The position numbers and the translations under genes were made by a program. The notes under the pieces are model-generated. The model was not told the origin of the DNA, did not search any database, and was given only the letters and a program-made list of their open reading frames with translations. Shown one piece after another: positions 12,425 to 22,592 of a DNA stretch of 64,000 bases. Positions within the stretch are counted from its first letter, which is position 1, and each line of letters opens with the position of its first letter. This DNA comes from Taudactylus pleione (Eukaryota > Chordata > Amphibia > Anura > Myobatrachidae), in the NCBI GenBank assembly GCA_031769625.1, contig JAUIMM010000016.1:16111001-16175000 (forward strand), read 5' to 3'.

Positions 12425-15400
12425 TAAGAGTGAGGATGTGCCCATATAAAGAGTGAGGATGTGCCCATACAAAGAGTGATAATGTGTCCATGTAAAGTGT
12501 GATTATGTGCCTATACTAAAAGTGAGAATGTGCCTATACTAAGAGTGAGGATGTGCCCATACAAAGAGTGAGGATATGCCCATACAAGAGTGATGATATA
12601 TCCATATAAAGTGTGATGATGTGACTATACAAAGAGTGAGTATGTGCCCACAAAAAGAGTGAGGATGTGCCCATACAAAGAGTGAGGATGTGCCCATACA
12701 AAGAGTGAGGCTGTGCCCCAACAAAGAGTGAGGATGTGCCCATACTTAGAGTGAGGCTGTACCCATACAAAGAGTGAGGATGTGCCCATACAAATAGTGA
12801 GGCTATGCCCATACAGAGAGCGAGGATGTGCCCATACAAAGTGTGAGGCTGTGCCTATACAAAGAGTGAGGCTGTGCCCATACACAGAGTGAGGATGTGC
12901 ACATACTAAGAGTGAGGCTGTGCAAATACAAAGAGTGAGGATGTGTCCATACAAACAGTGAGGCTGTGCCCATACAAACAGTGAAGATGTGCCCATACAA
13001 AGAGTGAGGCTGTGCCTATACTAAAAGTGAGGTTCAGCCTATACTAAGAATGATGATGTGCTTATACAAAGAGTTAGGATGTGCCCATACAAAGAGTGAG
13101 GATGTGCTCTCACAAAGAGTGAGAATTTGCCCATTTGTAGAGTGAGAAAATGCCCATGCAAAGAGTGAGGATGTGCCCATGCTTAGAGTGAGGCTGTGCC
13201 CATACAAAGAGTGAGGATGTGCCGATACTTAAAGTGCGGCTGTGCCCATAGAAATAGTGAGGATGTTCCCATACAAAGGTTGAGGCTGTGCCTATACAAA
13301 GAGTGAGAATGTGCCCATACTAAGAGTGAGACTGTGCCCATATAAAGAGTGAGGATGTTCCCATTCATAGAGTGAGGATATGCCAATGCAAAGAGTGAAG
13401 ATGTGCCCATACTGTTTGAGGCTTTGCCCATACAAAGAGTGAGAATGTGCCCATACAAATAATAAGGATATGCCCACACAAAGAGTGGGGATGTGCCCAT
13501 TTCAAATGTGTCCATATAAAGTGTGTTGATGTGCCCATACTAAGTGTGAGGATGTGTCCATACTAAGAGTGAGGACGTGACCATACTAAGTGTAAGGATG
13601 TGTCCATACAAAGAGTGAGGATGTGCCCATTTAAAGAGTGAGGATGTGCCCATACAAAGAATGATGATGTGCCCATACAAAGAGTGAGGATGTGCCCATT
13701 TTAAATTTGTCCATATAATTCGTGAGGATGTGCCCATACTAAGAGTGAGGATGTGTCCATATTAAGAGTGAGGATGTGCCCATACTAAGAGTGAGAATGT
13801 TCCCATACAAAGAGTGAAGATGTGCCCATTTAAAGAGTGAGGATGTTCCCATACAAAGAATGATAATGTGCACATACAAATAGTGAGCATGGTCCCATAT
13901 GAAGAGTGAGGGTGTGCCCATTCAACGAGTGAAGATGTGCCCATACAAAGACTGTGGTTGTGTTCATACAAAGAGTGAGGATGTGCCCATACTAAGAGTG
14001 AGGATGTGCCATACAAACAGTGAGGATGTGCCCATACAAAGAGTAATGATGTGCTCATACAATGAGTGTGGATTTGCTCATACAAATAGTGAGAATGTGC
14101 CCATACAAAGTGTGAGGATGTGCCCTTACTAAGAGTGAAGATGTGCCCATATATAGAGTGAGGATGGGCCCATACAAAGAGTTAATATGTGTTCATTTAA
14201 AATGTGATGATGTGCCTATACTAAAAGTGAGGATGTGCCTTTGTTAAGAGTGAGGATGTGCCCATATATAGAGTGAGGATGTGACCATATAAAGAGTGAG
14301 GATGTGCCCATACAAACATGATGATGTGTCCATATAAAGTGTGATGATGTGCCTATGCTAAAAGTGAGGATGTGACTATACTAAGAGTGAGAATGTGCTC
14401 ATACAAATAGTGAGGATGTGCCCATACAAAGAGTAATGATGTGCTCATACAATGAGTGTGGATTTGCTCATACAAATAGTGAGAATGTGCCCATACAAAG
14501 TGTGAGGATGTGCCCTTACTAAGAGTGAAGATGTGCCCATATATAGAGTGAGGATGGGCCCATACAAAGCGTTAATATGTGTTCATTTAAAATGTGATGA
14601 TGTGCCTATACTAAAAGTGAGGATGTGCCTTTGTTAAGAGTGAGGATGTTCCCATATATAGAGTGAGGATGTGACCATATAAAGAGTGAGGATGTGCCCA
14701 TACAAACATGATGATGTGTCCATATAAAGTGTGATGATGTGCCTATACTAAAAGTGAGGCTGTGCCTATACTAAAAGTGAGGATGTGCCCATACAAAGAG
14801 TGAGGATGTGTCCATACAAAGAGTGAGGATGTGACCATACAAAGAGTGAGGATGTGCTCATACAAAGAGTGAGGATTTGTTCATACAGAGAGTGAGGATG
14901 TGCCCATTCATAGAGTTAGGCTGTGCCCATGCAAAGAGTGAAGATGTGCCCATACTGAATGAGGCAAAGCCCATACAAAGAGTGAGAATGTGCCCATACT
15001 AAGAGTGAGGATGTGCCCAAACTAAGAATATGTGCCCATACTAAGAGTGAGGATGAGCCCATACTAAGAGGGAGTATGTGCCCATACAAAGAGTGAGGAT
15101 GTGCCCATACAAAGAATGAGGATGTGCCCATTAAAAGAGTGAGGATGTGCCCATACAAACAGTGAGGATGTGCTCATACAAAGACTGAGGATGTGCTCAT
15201 ACAAAGACTGAGGATGTGCCCATACTAAGAGTGAGGATGTGCCCATACAAAGAGTGAGGATGTGCCCATACTAAGAATGAGGATGTGCCCATATAAAGAG
15301 TGAGGATGTGCCCATACAAAGTGTTATGATGTGTCCATATAAAGTGTGATTATGTGCTTATACTAAAAGTGAGGATGTGGCTATACTAAGAGTGAGGATG

Positions 15401-15548
15401 TGCTCATACAAAGAGTGAGGATGTTGCCATACAAAGAGTGATGATGTGCTTATACAAAGAGTGAGGAATTACTCATACAAAGTGATGATATACCCATACA
15501 AAGAGCGAGGATGTGCCCATACAAAGTGTGAGGGTGTGCCCATACAAA
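12425..15548. repeat. 23-bp satellite array, block 2
   Basis: Same 23-bp satellite between the first two copies of the 355-bp element. The first roughly 200 bp after the element is nearly the same as the sequence following copies 2 and 3, including the unusual 22-bp unit CATACAAGAGTGATGATAT. A marker TTCAAATGTGTCCATATAAA recurs at 10342, 13501 and 17726, showing higher-order periods of roughly 3.2 and 4.2 kb. No genes. Confidence 0.95.
14041..14820 (+). repeat. 390-bp tandem duplication within satellite
   Basis: The segment starting GAGTAATGATGTGCTCATAC at 14041 starts again at 14431, and the two copies stay aligned at an exact 390-bp offset until about 14745. 390 equals 17 units of 23 bp minus 1, so the duplicated block includes a one-base phase change. 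Consistent with recent unequal exchange. Confidence 0.8.
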
Positions 15549-15903
15549 GGGTGCCCACACACATAGTGATTTTTTTTCCGGATCTGGCCGATTCCGACAC
15601 ATTTTAACGACAGATCAGTTATAAAATGACCAGATCGTGAGTCCCCACTCACGATCACAATACGATGCGCGCCCCCGCAGATCTCTTATCGCATCTTCAG
15701 ATCTGCCATACAGTACGGCAGATCTGACAATCTAAGACACAATGCACTATAAAAAATTCTGGCTGCAGGTGATCGTATGAAGATTGGACAGCATATTGTG
15801 TGCATATCGTGTGCTAATCATGTGCTGAGCTGCCGGGGAGAATTTCAAGGGAAATAGGACACATCGTCTTATCGTAAGTATATTGGTATGTGTGTGGGCA
15901 CCC
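15549..15903. mobile_element. 355-bp TIR element inside satellite, copy 2
   Basis: Same length, ends and flanks as copy 1. It carries the best version of the internal palindrome (15633-15656, 10-bp stem with a CCCC loop) and the 27-nt near-palindrome at 15699-15725. From about 15682 to the right end it is identical to copies 1 and 3. The differences are confined to the left third. Confidence 0.85.
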
Positions 15904-18677
15904 TAAGAGTGAGGATGTGCCCATATAAAGAGTGAGGATGTGCCCATACAAAGAGTGATAATGTGTCCATATAAAGTGTGATTATGTGCCTATACTAAAA
16001 GTGAGCATGTGCCTATACTAAGAGTGAGGATGTGCCCATACAAAGAGTGAGGATATGCCCATACAAGAGTGATGATATGTCCATATTAAGTGTGATGATG
16101 TGACTATACAAAGAGTGAGGATGTGCCCACAAAAAGAGTGAGGCTGTGCCCATACAAAGAGTGAGGATGTGCCCATACAAAGAGTGAGGCTGTGCACCTA
16201 CAAAGAGTGAGGATGTGCCCATACTTAGAGTGAGGCTGTACCCATACAAAGAGTGAGGATGTGCCCATACAAATAGTGAGGCTATCCCCATACAGACAGC
16301 GAGGATGTGCCCATACAAAGTGTGTGGCTGTGCCCATACAAAGAGTGAGGATGTGCCCATACAAAGAGCAAAGATGTGCCCATACAAAGAGTGTTGTTGT
16401 GACCATACAAAGAGTGAGGTGTGCCCATACAAAGAGTGAGGCTGTGCCAATACTAAAAGTGAGTATAAGCCTTTACTAAGAATGAGGATGTGCTCATACT
16501 AAGAGTGAGGCTGTGCCCATAATAAATAGTGGGGATGTTCCCATTCATAAAGTGAGGATTTGCCCATGGAAAAAGTGAAGATGTGCCCATACTGATTGAG
16601 GCATTGCCCATACAAAGAGTGAGAATGTGCCCATACAAAGAATGATGATGTGTACATACAAAGAGTGAGGATGTGCCCATTTTAAATGTGTCCATATAAA
16701 GTTTGAGGATGTGCCCATACTAAGAGTGAGGATGTGTCCATACTAAGAATGAGGATGTGCCCATACTAAGAGTGAGGATGTGCCCATACAAAAGTGAAGA
16801 TGTGCCCATTTAAAGAGTGAGGATTTGCCCATATAAAGAATGATGATGTGCCCATACAAAGAGTGAGGTTGTGCTCATACAAACAGTGAGGGTGTGCCTA
16901 TAGAATGAGTGAAGATGTGCTGATACAAAGACTGAGGTTGTGTTCATACAAATAGTAAGTATGTGCCCATAATAAGAGTGAGGATGTTCTTACAAACAGA
17001 GAGGATGTGCCCATACAAATAATGAGGAGGTGCCCATATAAAGAGTGTTGATGTACCCATATAAAGTGTGATGATGTGCCTATGCGAAAAGTGAGGCTGT
17101 GCCCATACAAAGAGTGAGGATGTGCACATACTAAGAGTGAGGCTGTGCAAATACAAAGAGTGAGGATGTGCTTATACAAACAGTGAGGCTGTGCCCATAC
17201 AAACAGTGAAGATGTGCCCATACAAACAGTGAGGCTGTGCCTATACTAAAAGTGAGGTTCAGCCTATACTAAGAATGATGATGTGCTTATACAAAGAGTT
17301 AGGATGTGCCCATACAATGAGTGAGGATGTGCTCTCACAAAGAGTGAGAATTTGCCCATTTGAAGAGTGAGAATATGCCCATGCAAAGAGTGAGGATGTG
17401 CCCATGCTTAGAGTGAGGCTGTGCCCATACAAAGAGTGAGGATGTGCCCATACTTAAAGTGCGGCTGTGCCCATAGAAATAGTGAGGATGTGCCCATACA
17501 AAGGTTGAGGCTGTGCCTATACAAAGAGTGAGAATGTGCCCATACTAAGAGTGAGACTGTGCCCATATAAAGAGTGAGGATGTTCCCATTCATAGAGTGA
17601 GGATATGCCAATGCAAAGAGTGAAGATGTGCCCATACTGTTTGAGGCTTTGCCCATACAAAGAGTGAGAATGTGCCCATACAAATAATAAGGATATGCCC
17701 ACACAAAGAGTGGGGATGTGCCCATTTCAAATGTGTCCATATAAAGTGTGTTGATGTGCCCATACTAAGTGTGAGGATGTGTCCATACTAAGAGTGAGGA
17801 TGTGACCATACTAAGTGTAAGGATGTGCCCATACAAAGAGTGAGGATGTGCCGATTTAAAGAGTGAGGATGTGCCCATACAAAGAATGATGATGTGCCCA
17901 TACAAAGAGTGAGGATGTGCCCATTTTAAATTTGTCCATATAAATCGTGAGGATGTGCCCATACTAAGAGTGAGGATGTGTCCATATTAAGAGTGAGGAT
18001 GTGCCCATACTAAGAGTGAGAATGTTCCCATACAAAGAGTGAAGATGTGCCCATTTAAAGAGTGAGGATGTTCCCATACAAAAAATGATAATGTGCACAT
18101 ACAAATAGTGAGCATGTGCCCATACGAAGAGCGAGGGTGTGCCCATACAAAGAGTGAAGATGTGCTCATACAAATACTGTGGTTGTGTTCATGCAAAGAG
18201 TGAGGATGTGCCCATACTAAGAGTGAGGATATGCCATACAAACAGTGAGGATGTGCCCATACAAAGAATGAGGATGTGCCCATATAAAGTTTGAGCATGT
18301 ACCCATATAAATTGTGATGATGTGCCTATGCTAAAAGTGAGGATGTGCCCATACTAAGAGTGAGGATGTGCCCATACAAAGAGTGAGGATGTGCCCATAC
18401 TAAGAATGAGGATGTGCCCATATAAAGAGTGAGGATGTGCCCATACAAAGTGTTATGATTTGTCCATATAAAGTGTGATGATGTGCTAATACTAAAAGTG
18501 AGGATGTGGCTATACTAAGAGTGAGGATGTGCTCATACAAAGAGTTAGGATGTTCCCATACAAAGAGTGATGATGTGCTTATACAAAGAGTGAGGAAGTG
18601 CTCATACAAAGTGATGATGTACCCATACAAAGAGCGAGGATGTGCCCATACAAAGTGTGAGGGTGTGCCCATACAAA
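15904..18677. repeat. 23-bp satellite array, block 3
   Basis: Satellite between copies 2 and 3 of the 355-bp element. It is 350 bp shorter than block 2, largely because it lacks the 390-bp duplication. The order of divergent units otherwise mirrors block 2, so one higher-order unit is about 3.1 kb including the element. No genes. Confidence 0.95.
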
Positions 18678-19032
18678 GGGTGCCCACACACATAGTGATT
18701 TTTTTTCCGGATCTGGCCGATTCCGACACATTTTAACGACAGATCAGTTATAAAATGACCAAATCGTGAGTCCACACTCACGATCACAATGCGATGCGCG
18801 CCCCCACAGATCTCTTATCGCATCTTCAGATCTGCCATACAGTACGGCAGATCTGACAATCTAAGACACAATGCACTATAAAAAATTCTGGCTGCAGGTG
18901 ATCGTATGAAGATTGGACAGCATATTGTGTGCATATCGTGTGCTAATCATGTGCTGAGCTGCCGGGGAGAATTTCAAGGGAAATAGGACACATCGTCTTA
19001 TCGTAAGTATATTGGTATGTGTGTGGGCACCC
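18678..19032. mobile_element. 355-bp TIR element inside satellite, copy 3
   Basis: Third copy with identical TIRs, length and flanks. The 27-nt near-palindrome is at 18828-18854. Its right part is identical to the other two copies. Confidence 0.85.
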
Positions 19033-19560
19033 TAAGAGTGAGGATGTGCCCATATAAAGAGTGAGGATGTGCCCATACAAAGAGTGATAATGTGTCCATA
19101 TAAAGTGTGATTATGTGCCTATACTAAAAGTGAGAATGTGCCTATACTAAGAGTGAGGATGTGCCCATACAAAGAGTGAGGATATGCCCATACAAGAGTG
19201 ATGATATGTCCATATAAAGTGTGATGATGTGACTATACAAAGAGTGAGTATGTGCCCACAAAAAGAGTGAGGATGTGCCCATACAAAGAGTGAGGATGTG
19301 CTCATACAAAGAGTGAGGATGTGCCCATACTAAGAATGAGGATATGCCCATACAAAGTGTGACGGTGTGCCCATACTAAGAGTGAAGAAGTGCCCATATA
19401 AAGAGTGAGGATGTGCCCATACAAAGAGTGATGATGTGTCCATACAAATTGTGATGATGTGCTTATACTGAAAGTGAGGCTGGTCTATACTAAGAATGAG
19501 GATGTGCCCATACAAAGAGTGAGACTATGCCCATACAAAGAGTGAGAGAATGTACCCAGA
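19033..19560. repeat. 23-bp satellite array, right edge
   Basis: Last satellite units. The first 250 bp repeat the order seen after copies 1 and 2. Units decay after about 19460 and the array ends near AGTGAGAGAATGTACCC at about 19540-19558, where it abuts AT-rich single-copy-like DNA. Confidence 0.93.
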
Positions 19561-19942
19561 AATGGTGAAAGATGTTATCGAATTAGTTAGCTATTTTCTG
19601 AATAATGTATTTGCAACTTTTATTTTACATGATTGCTTTGATCCTGTATCAAAGAAAGCCTAGTATACCTTTTGATATTGCAGAATTATTTCTTTTTAAA
19701 ATCCCCTCAATATTAAGTTTGGTGTATTATATTGACTGTTTACTGTATACAGAAATGTTATTAATAACAATGGGAATGAGAAATTTGTAATATTAAATTT
19801 CATGGATTAGATGGAAGGAAAACAGTTAATAAAGGCATCAAGCAATAAATTAAATAATAAAACACTCAACAGCTATGCTTTACTTGGTCTCAGATATCAA
19901 TGACTGCACCTTGCCCTCAGATTTCAGTAAGTGGTTTATACC
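19561..19942. other. AT-rich spacer, nothing recognised
   Basis: AT-rich sequence next to the satellite edge. Short open frames (for example plus strand 19605-19790) have no recognisable domain and no coding character. Confidence 0.7.
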
Positions 19943-20064
19943 CTAGGTCAGAGGTTCCCAAACTCCTCTATTACAGTCCAGGTAAAAATAAGTCACCTGT
20001 GCTCAAGCATGGATATCCTTAAAATGTGGACTGTAATGGCAGAGTTTGGGAACCTCTGCCCTAG
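19943..20064. mobile_element. Short hairpin MITE
   Basis: The left arm 19943-19965 (CTAGGTCAGAGGTTCCCAAA and on) pairs with the right arm 20042-20064 at 22 of 23 positions. Pairing extends inward through TTACAGTCCA and TGGACTGTAA, so nearly the whole 122 bp folds back. The AGAGGTTCCCAAACTC end is, from memory, common in frog genomes. No coding capacity. Confidence 0.8.
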
Positions 20065-20242
20065 GTGCTATTGCCATTCCGTTGTAGATATGAGCATTGT
20101 AAACATTGCTATTTAATAATGTTTATATTTATCGCCTTACATTTTCCCAAAGCCTTGTTCTATAATAATATGCTAAAATATAATGAAGAAAGAAGAGAAA
20201 ATGAACAACCATAGACTGCAGGTGAAGATGTAGAGGAAAGGG

Positions 20243-20895
20243 ATGTGGTACTTACTCACAAAGGATGCTACTACAACCCTCAACCATTCACTTGTTAACT
20301 CTGGAATGGACTACTGTAACCTCCTTCTATCTGGCCTCACTGACTCCCACCTCTCTCCAATCCAATCTGTCCTCAATGCTGCTGCTTGGCTCATCTTCCT
20401 CTCCAAATGTTCTACATCTGCCTCCCCTCTCTTACAAGCTCTCTACTGGCTCCCCTTCCCCTTCAGAACCCAATTTTCAATTGGGCTCTAAAGAGCCACT
20501 ACTTAATCAAAGCCACCCAACTCTCTTCCTGACCCACTGCTACATGTTCCTTCCTCCCTGTCTACCCCATCTGTGTAACGCCGGTTTGTCTTCCCCTCAC
20601 CTTTAGAATGTAAGCTCTCATGAACAGGACCCTCTTCCCTCATGTGCTTCTCTTACTTATACTTTTATCTACTCCTTACTCCCCACAAGGGCACCTAACA
20701 CTTCAGTACTTACGCCCAACTGCTTATTTTGAGTGTTATGATCGCTTATGCAGTAATGTGTATAAACCATGTTCTTGTCCTGCATTGTATAGTACTGTAA
20801 GTCACTGGTTTCTTGTTCACTTATTTGGTTATGTACTGTGTATGGTGCTGCGGAACACTTGTGGTGCCATATAAATAAAGGATAATAATAAAAAT
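20243..20895 (+). pseudogene. 5'-truncated LINE (L2/CR1-like), RT C-terminus and 3' tail
   Basis: The plus-strand frame at 20243-20491 carries the C-terminal part of a LINE reverse transcriptase: MDYCNLLLSGL, then NAAAWLI, then LYWLPFPFRTQF, in the order expected of L2/CR1-type elements. Downstream is a non-coding tail with TAAGCTCTCATGAACAGG, a GCGGAACACTTGTGGTGCC block, and the terminal ATAAATAAAGGATAATAATA. The frame is shifted and stopped after about 20490 and everything upstream is missing, as usual for 5'-truncated insertions. It is dead. The assignment is from protein motif memory; L2 versus CR1 is not resolved. Confidence 0.8.
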
Positions 20896-21634
20896 CATCC
20901 TACTCCTAGAGTGATACAGTGAAAACAGTGACAGGTCAGCTCCCTGTCATTTGAAATAATTTCCTTAATTATTTTCTTACATACAATAAAATACAGCAAA
21001 TAAAACCTCTAATTAATTAACAGGCTCTGTGTACTTGTTTGAACACAGGCAAGGCAAGAACAGAACTAGCCCTTCTTTGGTTTTTGGCTATTGACAAATG
21101 TCCCATACAGTGTGCATTCCTTCCTCTGTCTACACTTCTACAAATAAATAAATGAATAAATCCTGTATTGATTAATATTTTTTATAGACATCTATAGACT
21201 AAATTTTTTTTGCTTTTATAGAAAAACTAACAAAATAAGATAATTTTAGTTTTATTTGTAACAAGCAGATTGAGTGAAGACTAAAGCACCCTCACTGAGT
21301 AGATGGTTAGTGATCCAGAAGTCAACTCAAGGATTAAGCTCTTTGGTTGCATGAAACTGCTACTTCCAGAGTTGCTCCATTCTGTTTTCTAAGGCCTCTT
21401 TTACACAACAGTGGAACAATAGTCATATTAGAAGATTGCGCTTATGTAGGATCATGATGCAATCAGTAAGAAGCAAAGCACCTGTGGTAATACATCTAAA
21501 TGCCTATCTGAACCAACCCATTTCGAGTATATATTGCAGTTTTGTGGCACTGTTCTACTGTGTGTGCTGCATCGCATCATGGCTATAATCATTAATGAGT
21601 CTTTGTTTTTGTTATTTTGGATATGGTTGGATAT
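20896..21634. other. AT-rich intergenic DNA, nothing recognised
   Basis: No recognisable gene or repeat boundary. Contains a short AAATAAATAAATG run near 21141-21155. Confidence 0.6.
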
Positions 21635-21686
21635 GGGATGCTGGTGTTCGAGATCCTGGTGGTCAGAATCCCGATGCCAGCATCCC
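21635..21686. mobile_element. Small hairpin remnant related to the CCCGACAGC family
   Basis: GGGATGCTGG (21635-21644) pairs with CCAGCATCCC (21677-21686) around an AGAATCCCGATGCC-containing loop. The words resemble the ends of the elements at 25080 and 43617. Too short to delimit. Confidence 0.45.
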
Positions 21687-21931
21687 AACAAGGTTAGAAT
21701 ACCAATGCTTTGTTGGTCGGTATCCTAACCCTCCCCCACTCCCTACTATTCCAGTGTGATTATGGGGTCCAGCTATTGCAAGTCATGCCCCTATATGCAA
21801 TAACTATTATAGACGTTTGTTTTTCAGTAAAGCAATGGACATAGTTACAGCTTTACATGCAACTGTCAAGGCTACCATCAAAAGGTACCAGGCTATACTT
21901 CCTTGGTTAGCATCTGGACTTTCTAGAATTT

Positions 21932-22592
21932 GAGGGGGAGATGCACTAAGGACCTGATTCAGAAGCTGCTCGCAAAAGCGAGCACTTGCTTTGAATCAGA
22001 GCGGCCGCTTTTTAAAAAAAAAAAACAGCCTCCTGGCCGCTCGCTAAGCTGTGGGTGACCACCCACAGCTTTTGCGAGTGGCCAGGTGTGGCAGGGTCTC
22101 GTCTGCCGCAAGCCCCAGTGAGCTTCCGGTTCTAATAGAGCCGGAAGCTCACTACTGACATTACTGGTGATGTCAGTAGGGCCGCCCACAAATGGCAGGC
22201 GTACCTTCAGGAACGCCTCCGTTTGTACAGCCACCTCCCCCACCCCGCCTACAAAATGGGGCGAGTTATCGATCAACTTTGACAGCCGCCCCGTTTTGCT
22301 GCGAGCCCCGGAGCAAGTGATTTCTCACTCGCTCGGAGGTTCGCACATGCACAGTGCGCACGCCGCATGTGCGCACTGGCTGGCCATCGACCCACTTGCG
22401 AGTGCATAGCGCTTGCGAGCGGGTCTGAATCAGGCCCTAAGTCTTGGAGAGTGATAAAGTGGAGAGTGATAAAGTACCAACCAATCAGCTCCTAATTGTC
22501 AGTTTACAGGATATGTTTGAAAAATGAGTTAGGTGCTGATTGGTTGGTACTTTATCACTCTCCACTGTATCATTCTACAAGGCTTAGTGCAT
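21932..22592. mobile_element. Palindromic MITE (outer element), split by an insertion
   Basis: The outer element begins GGGGGAGATGCACTAA (21934-21949) and resumes at 22438 with TAAGTCTTGGAGAGTGATAAA. Its right end (to about 22592) reads back CTTTATCACTCTCCAC and GGCTTAGTGCAT, the reverse complement of the left arm. The middle contains ACCAACCAATCAGC and its complement GCTGATTGGTTGGT. A second member of the family lies at 60812-60972. The inner 21950-22437 piece is a separate element. Confidence 0.8.
21950..22437. mobile_element. CTGATTCAG multi-hairpin element, copy 1
   Basis: Starts GGACCTGATTCAG and ends CTGAATCAGGCCC, flanked by a perfect TAA duplication (21947-21949 and 22438-22440). Internal hairpins include AGCTGTGGGTGACC with CACCCACAGCT and GACATTACTGGTGATGTC. 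Non-coding. Part of the eight-copy family described in the findings. Confidence 0.87.

Noticed and set aside
1..19560. Dozens of minus-strand open frames of 60-152 codons encoding a repetitive MGTSSLFVWAHPHS peptide
   Set aside because: They arise because the 23-bp repeat has no stop on that strand. Frames break at every 22- or 24-bp unit and no start context or codon bias is evident.
1..19560. CRISPR-like array (short regular repeats)
   Set aside because: Repeats are directly contiguous with no unique spacers, and the surrounding DNA is eukaryotic transposon-rich sequence.
19943..20064. microRNA precursor
   Set aside because: The hairpin matches a dispersed MITE-type repeat with long, nearly perfect arms. 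No independent evidence of a miRNA gene.
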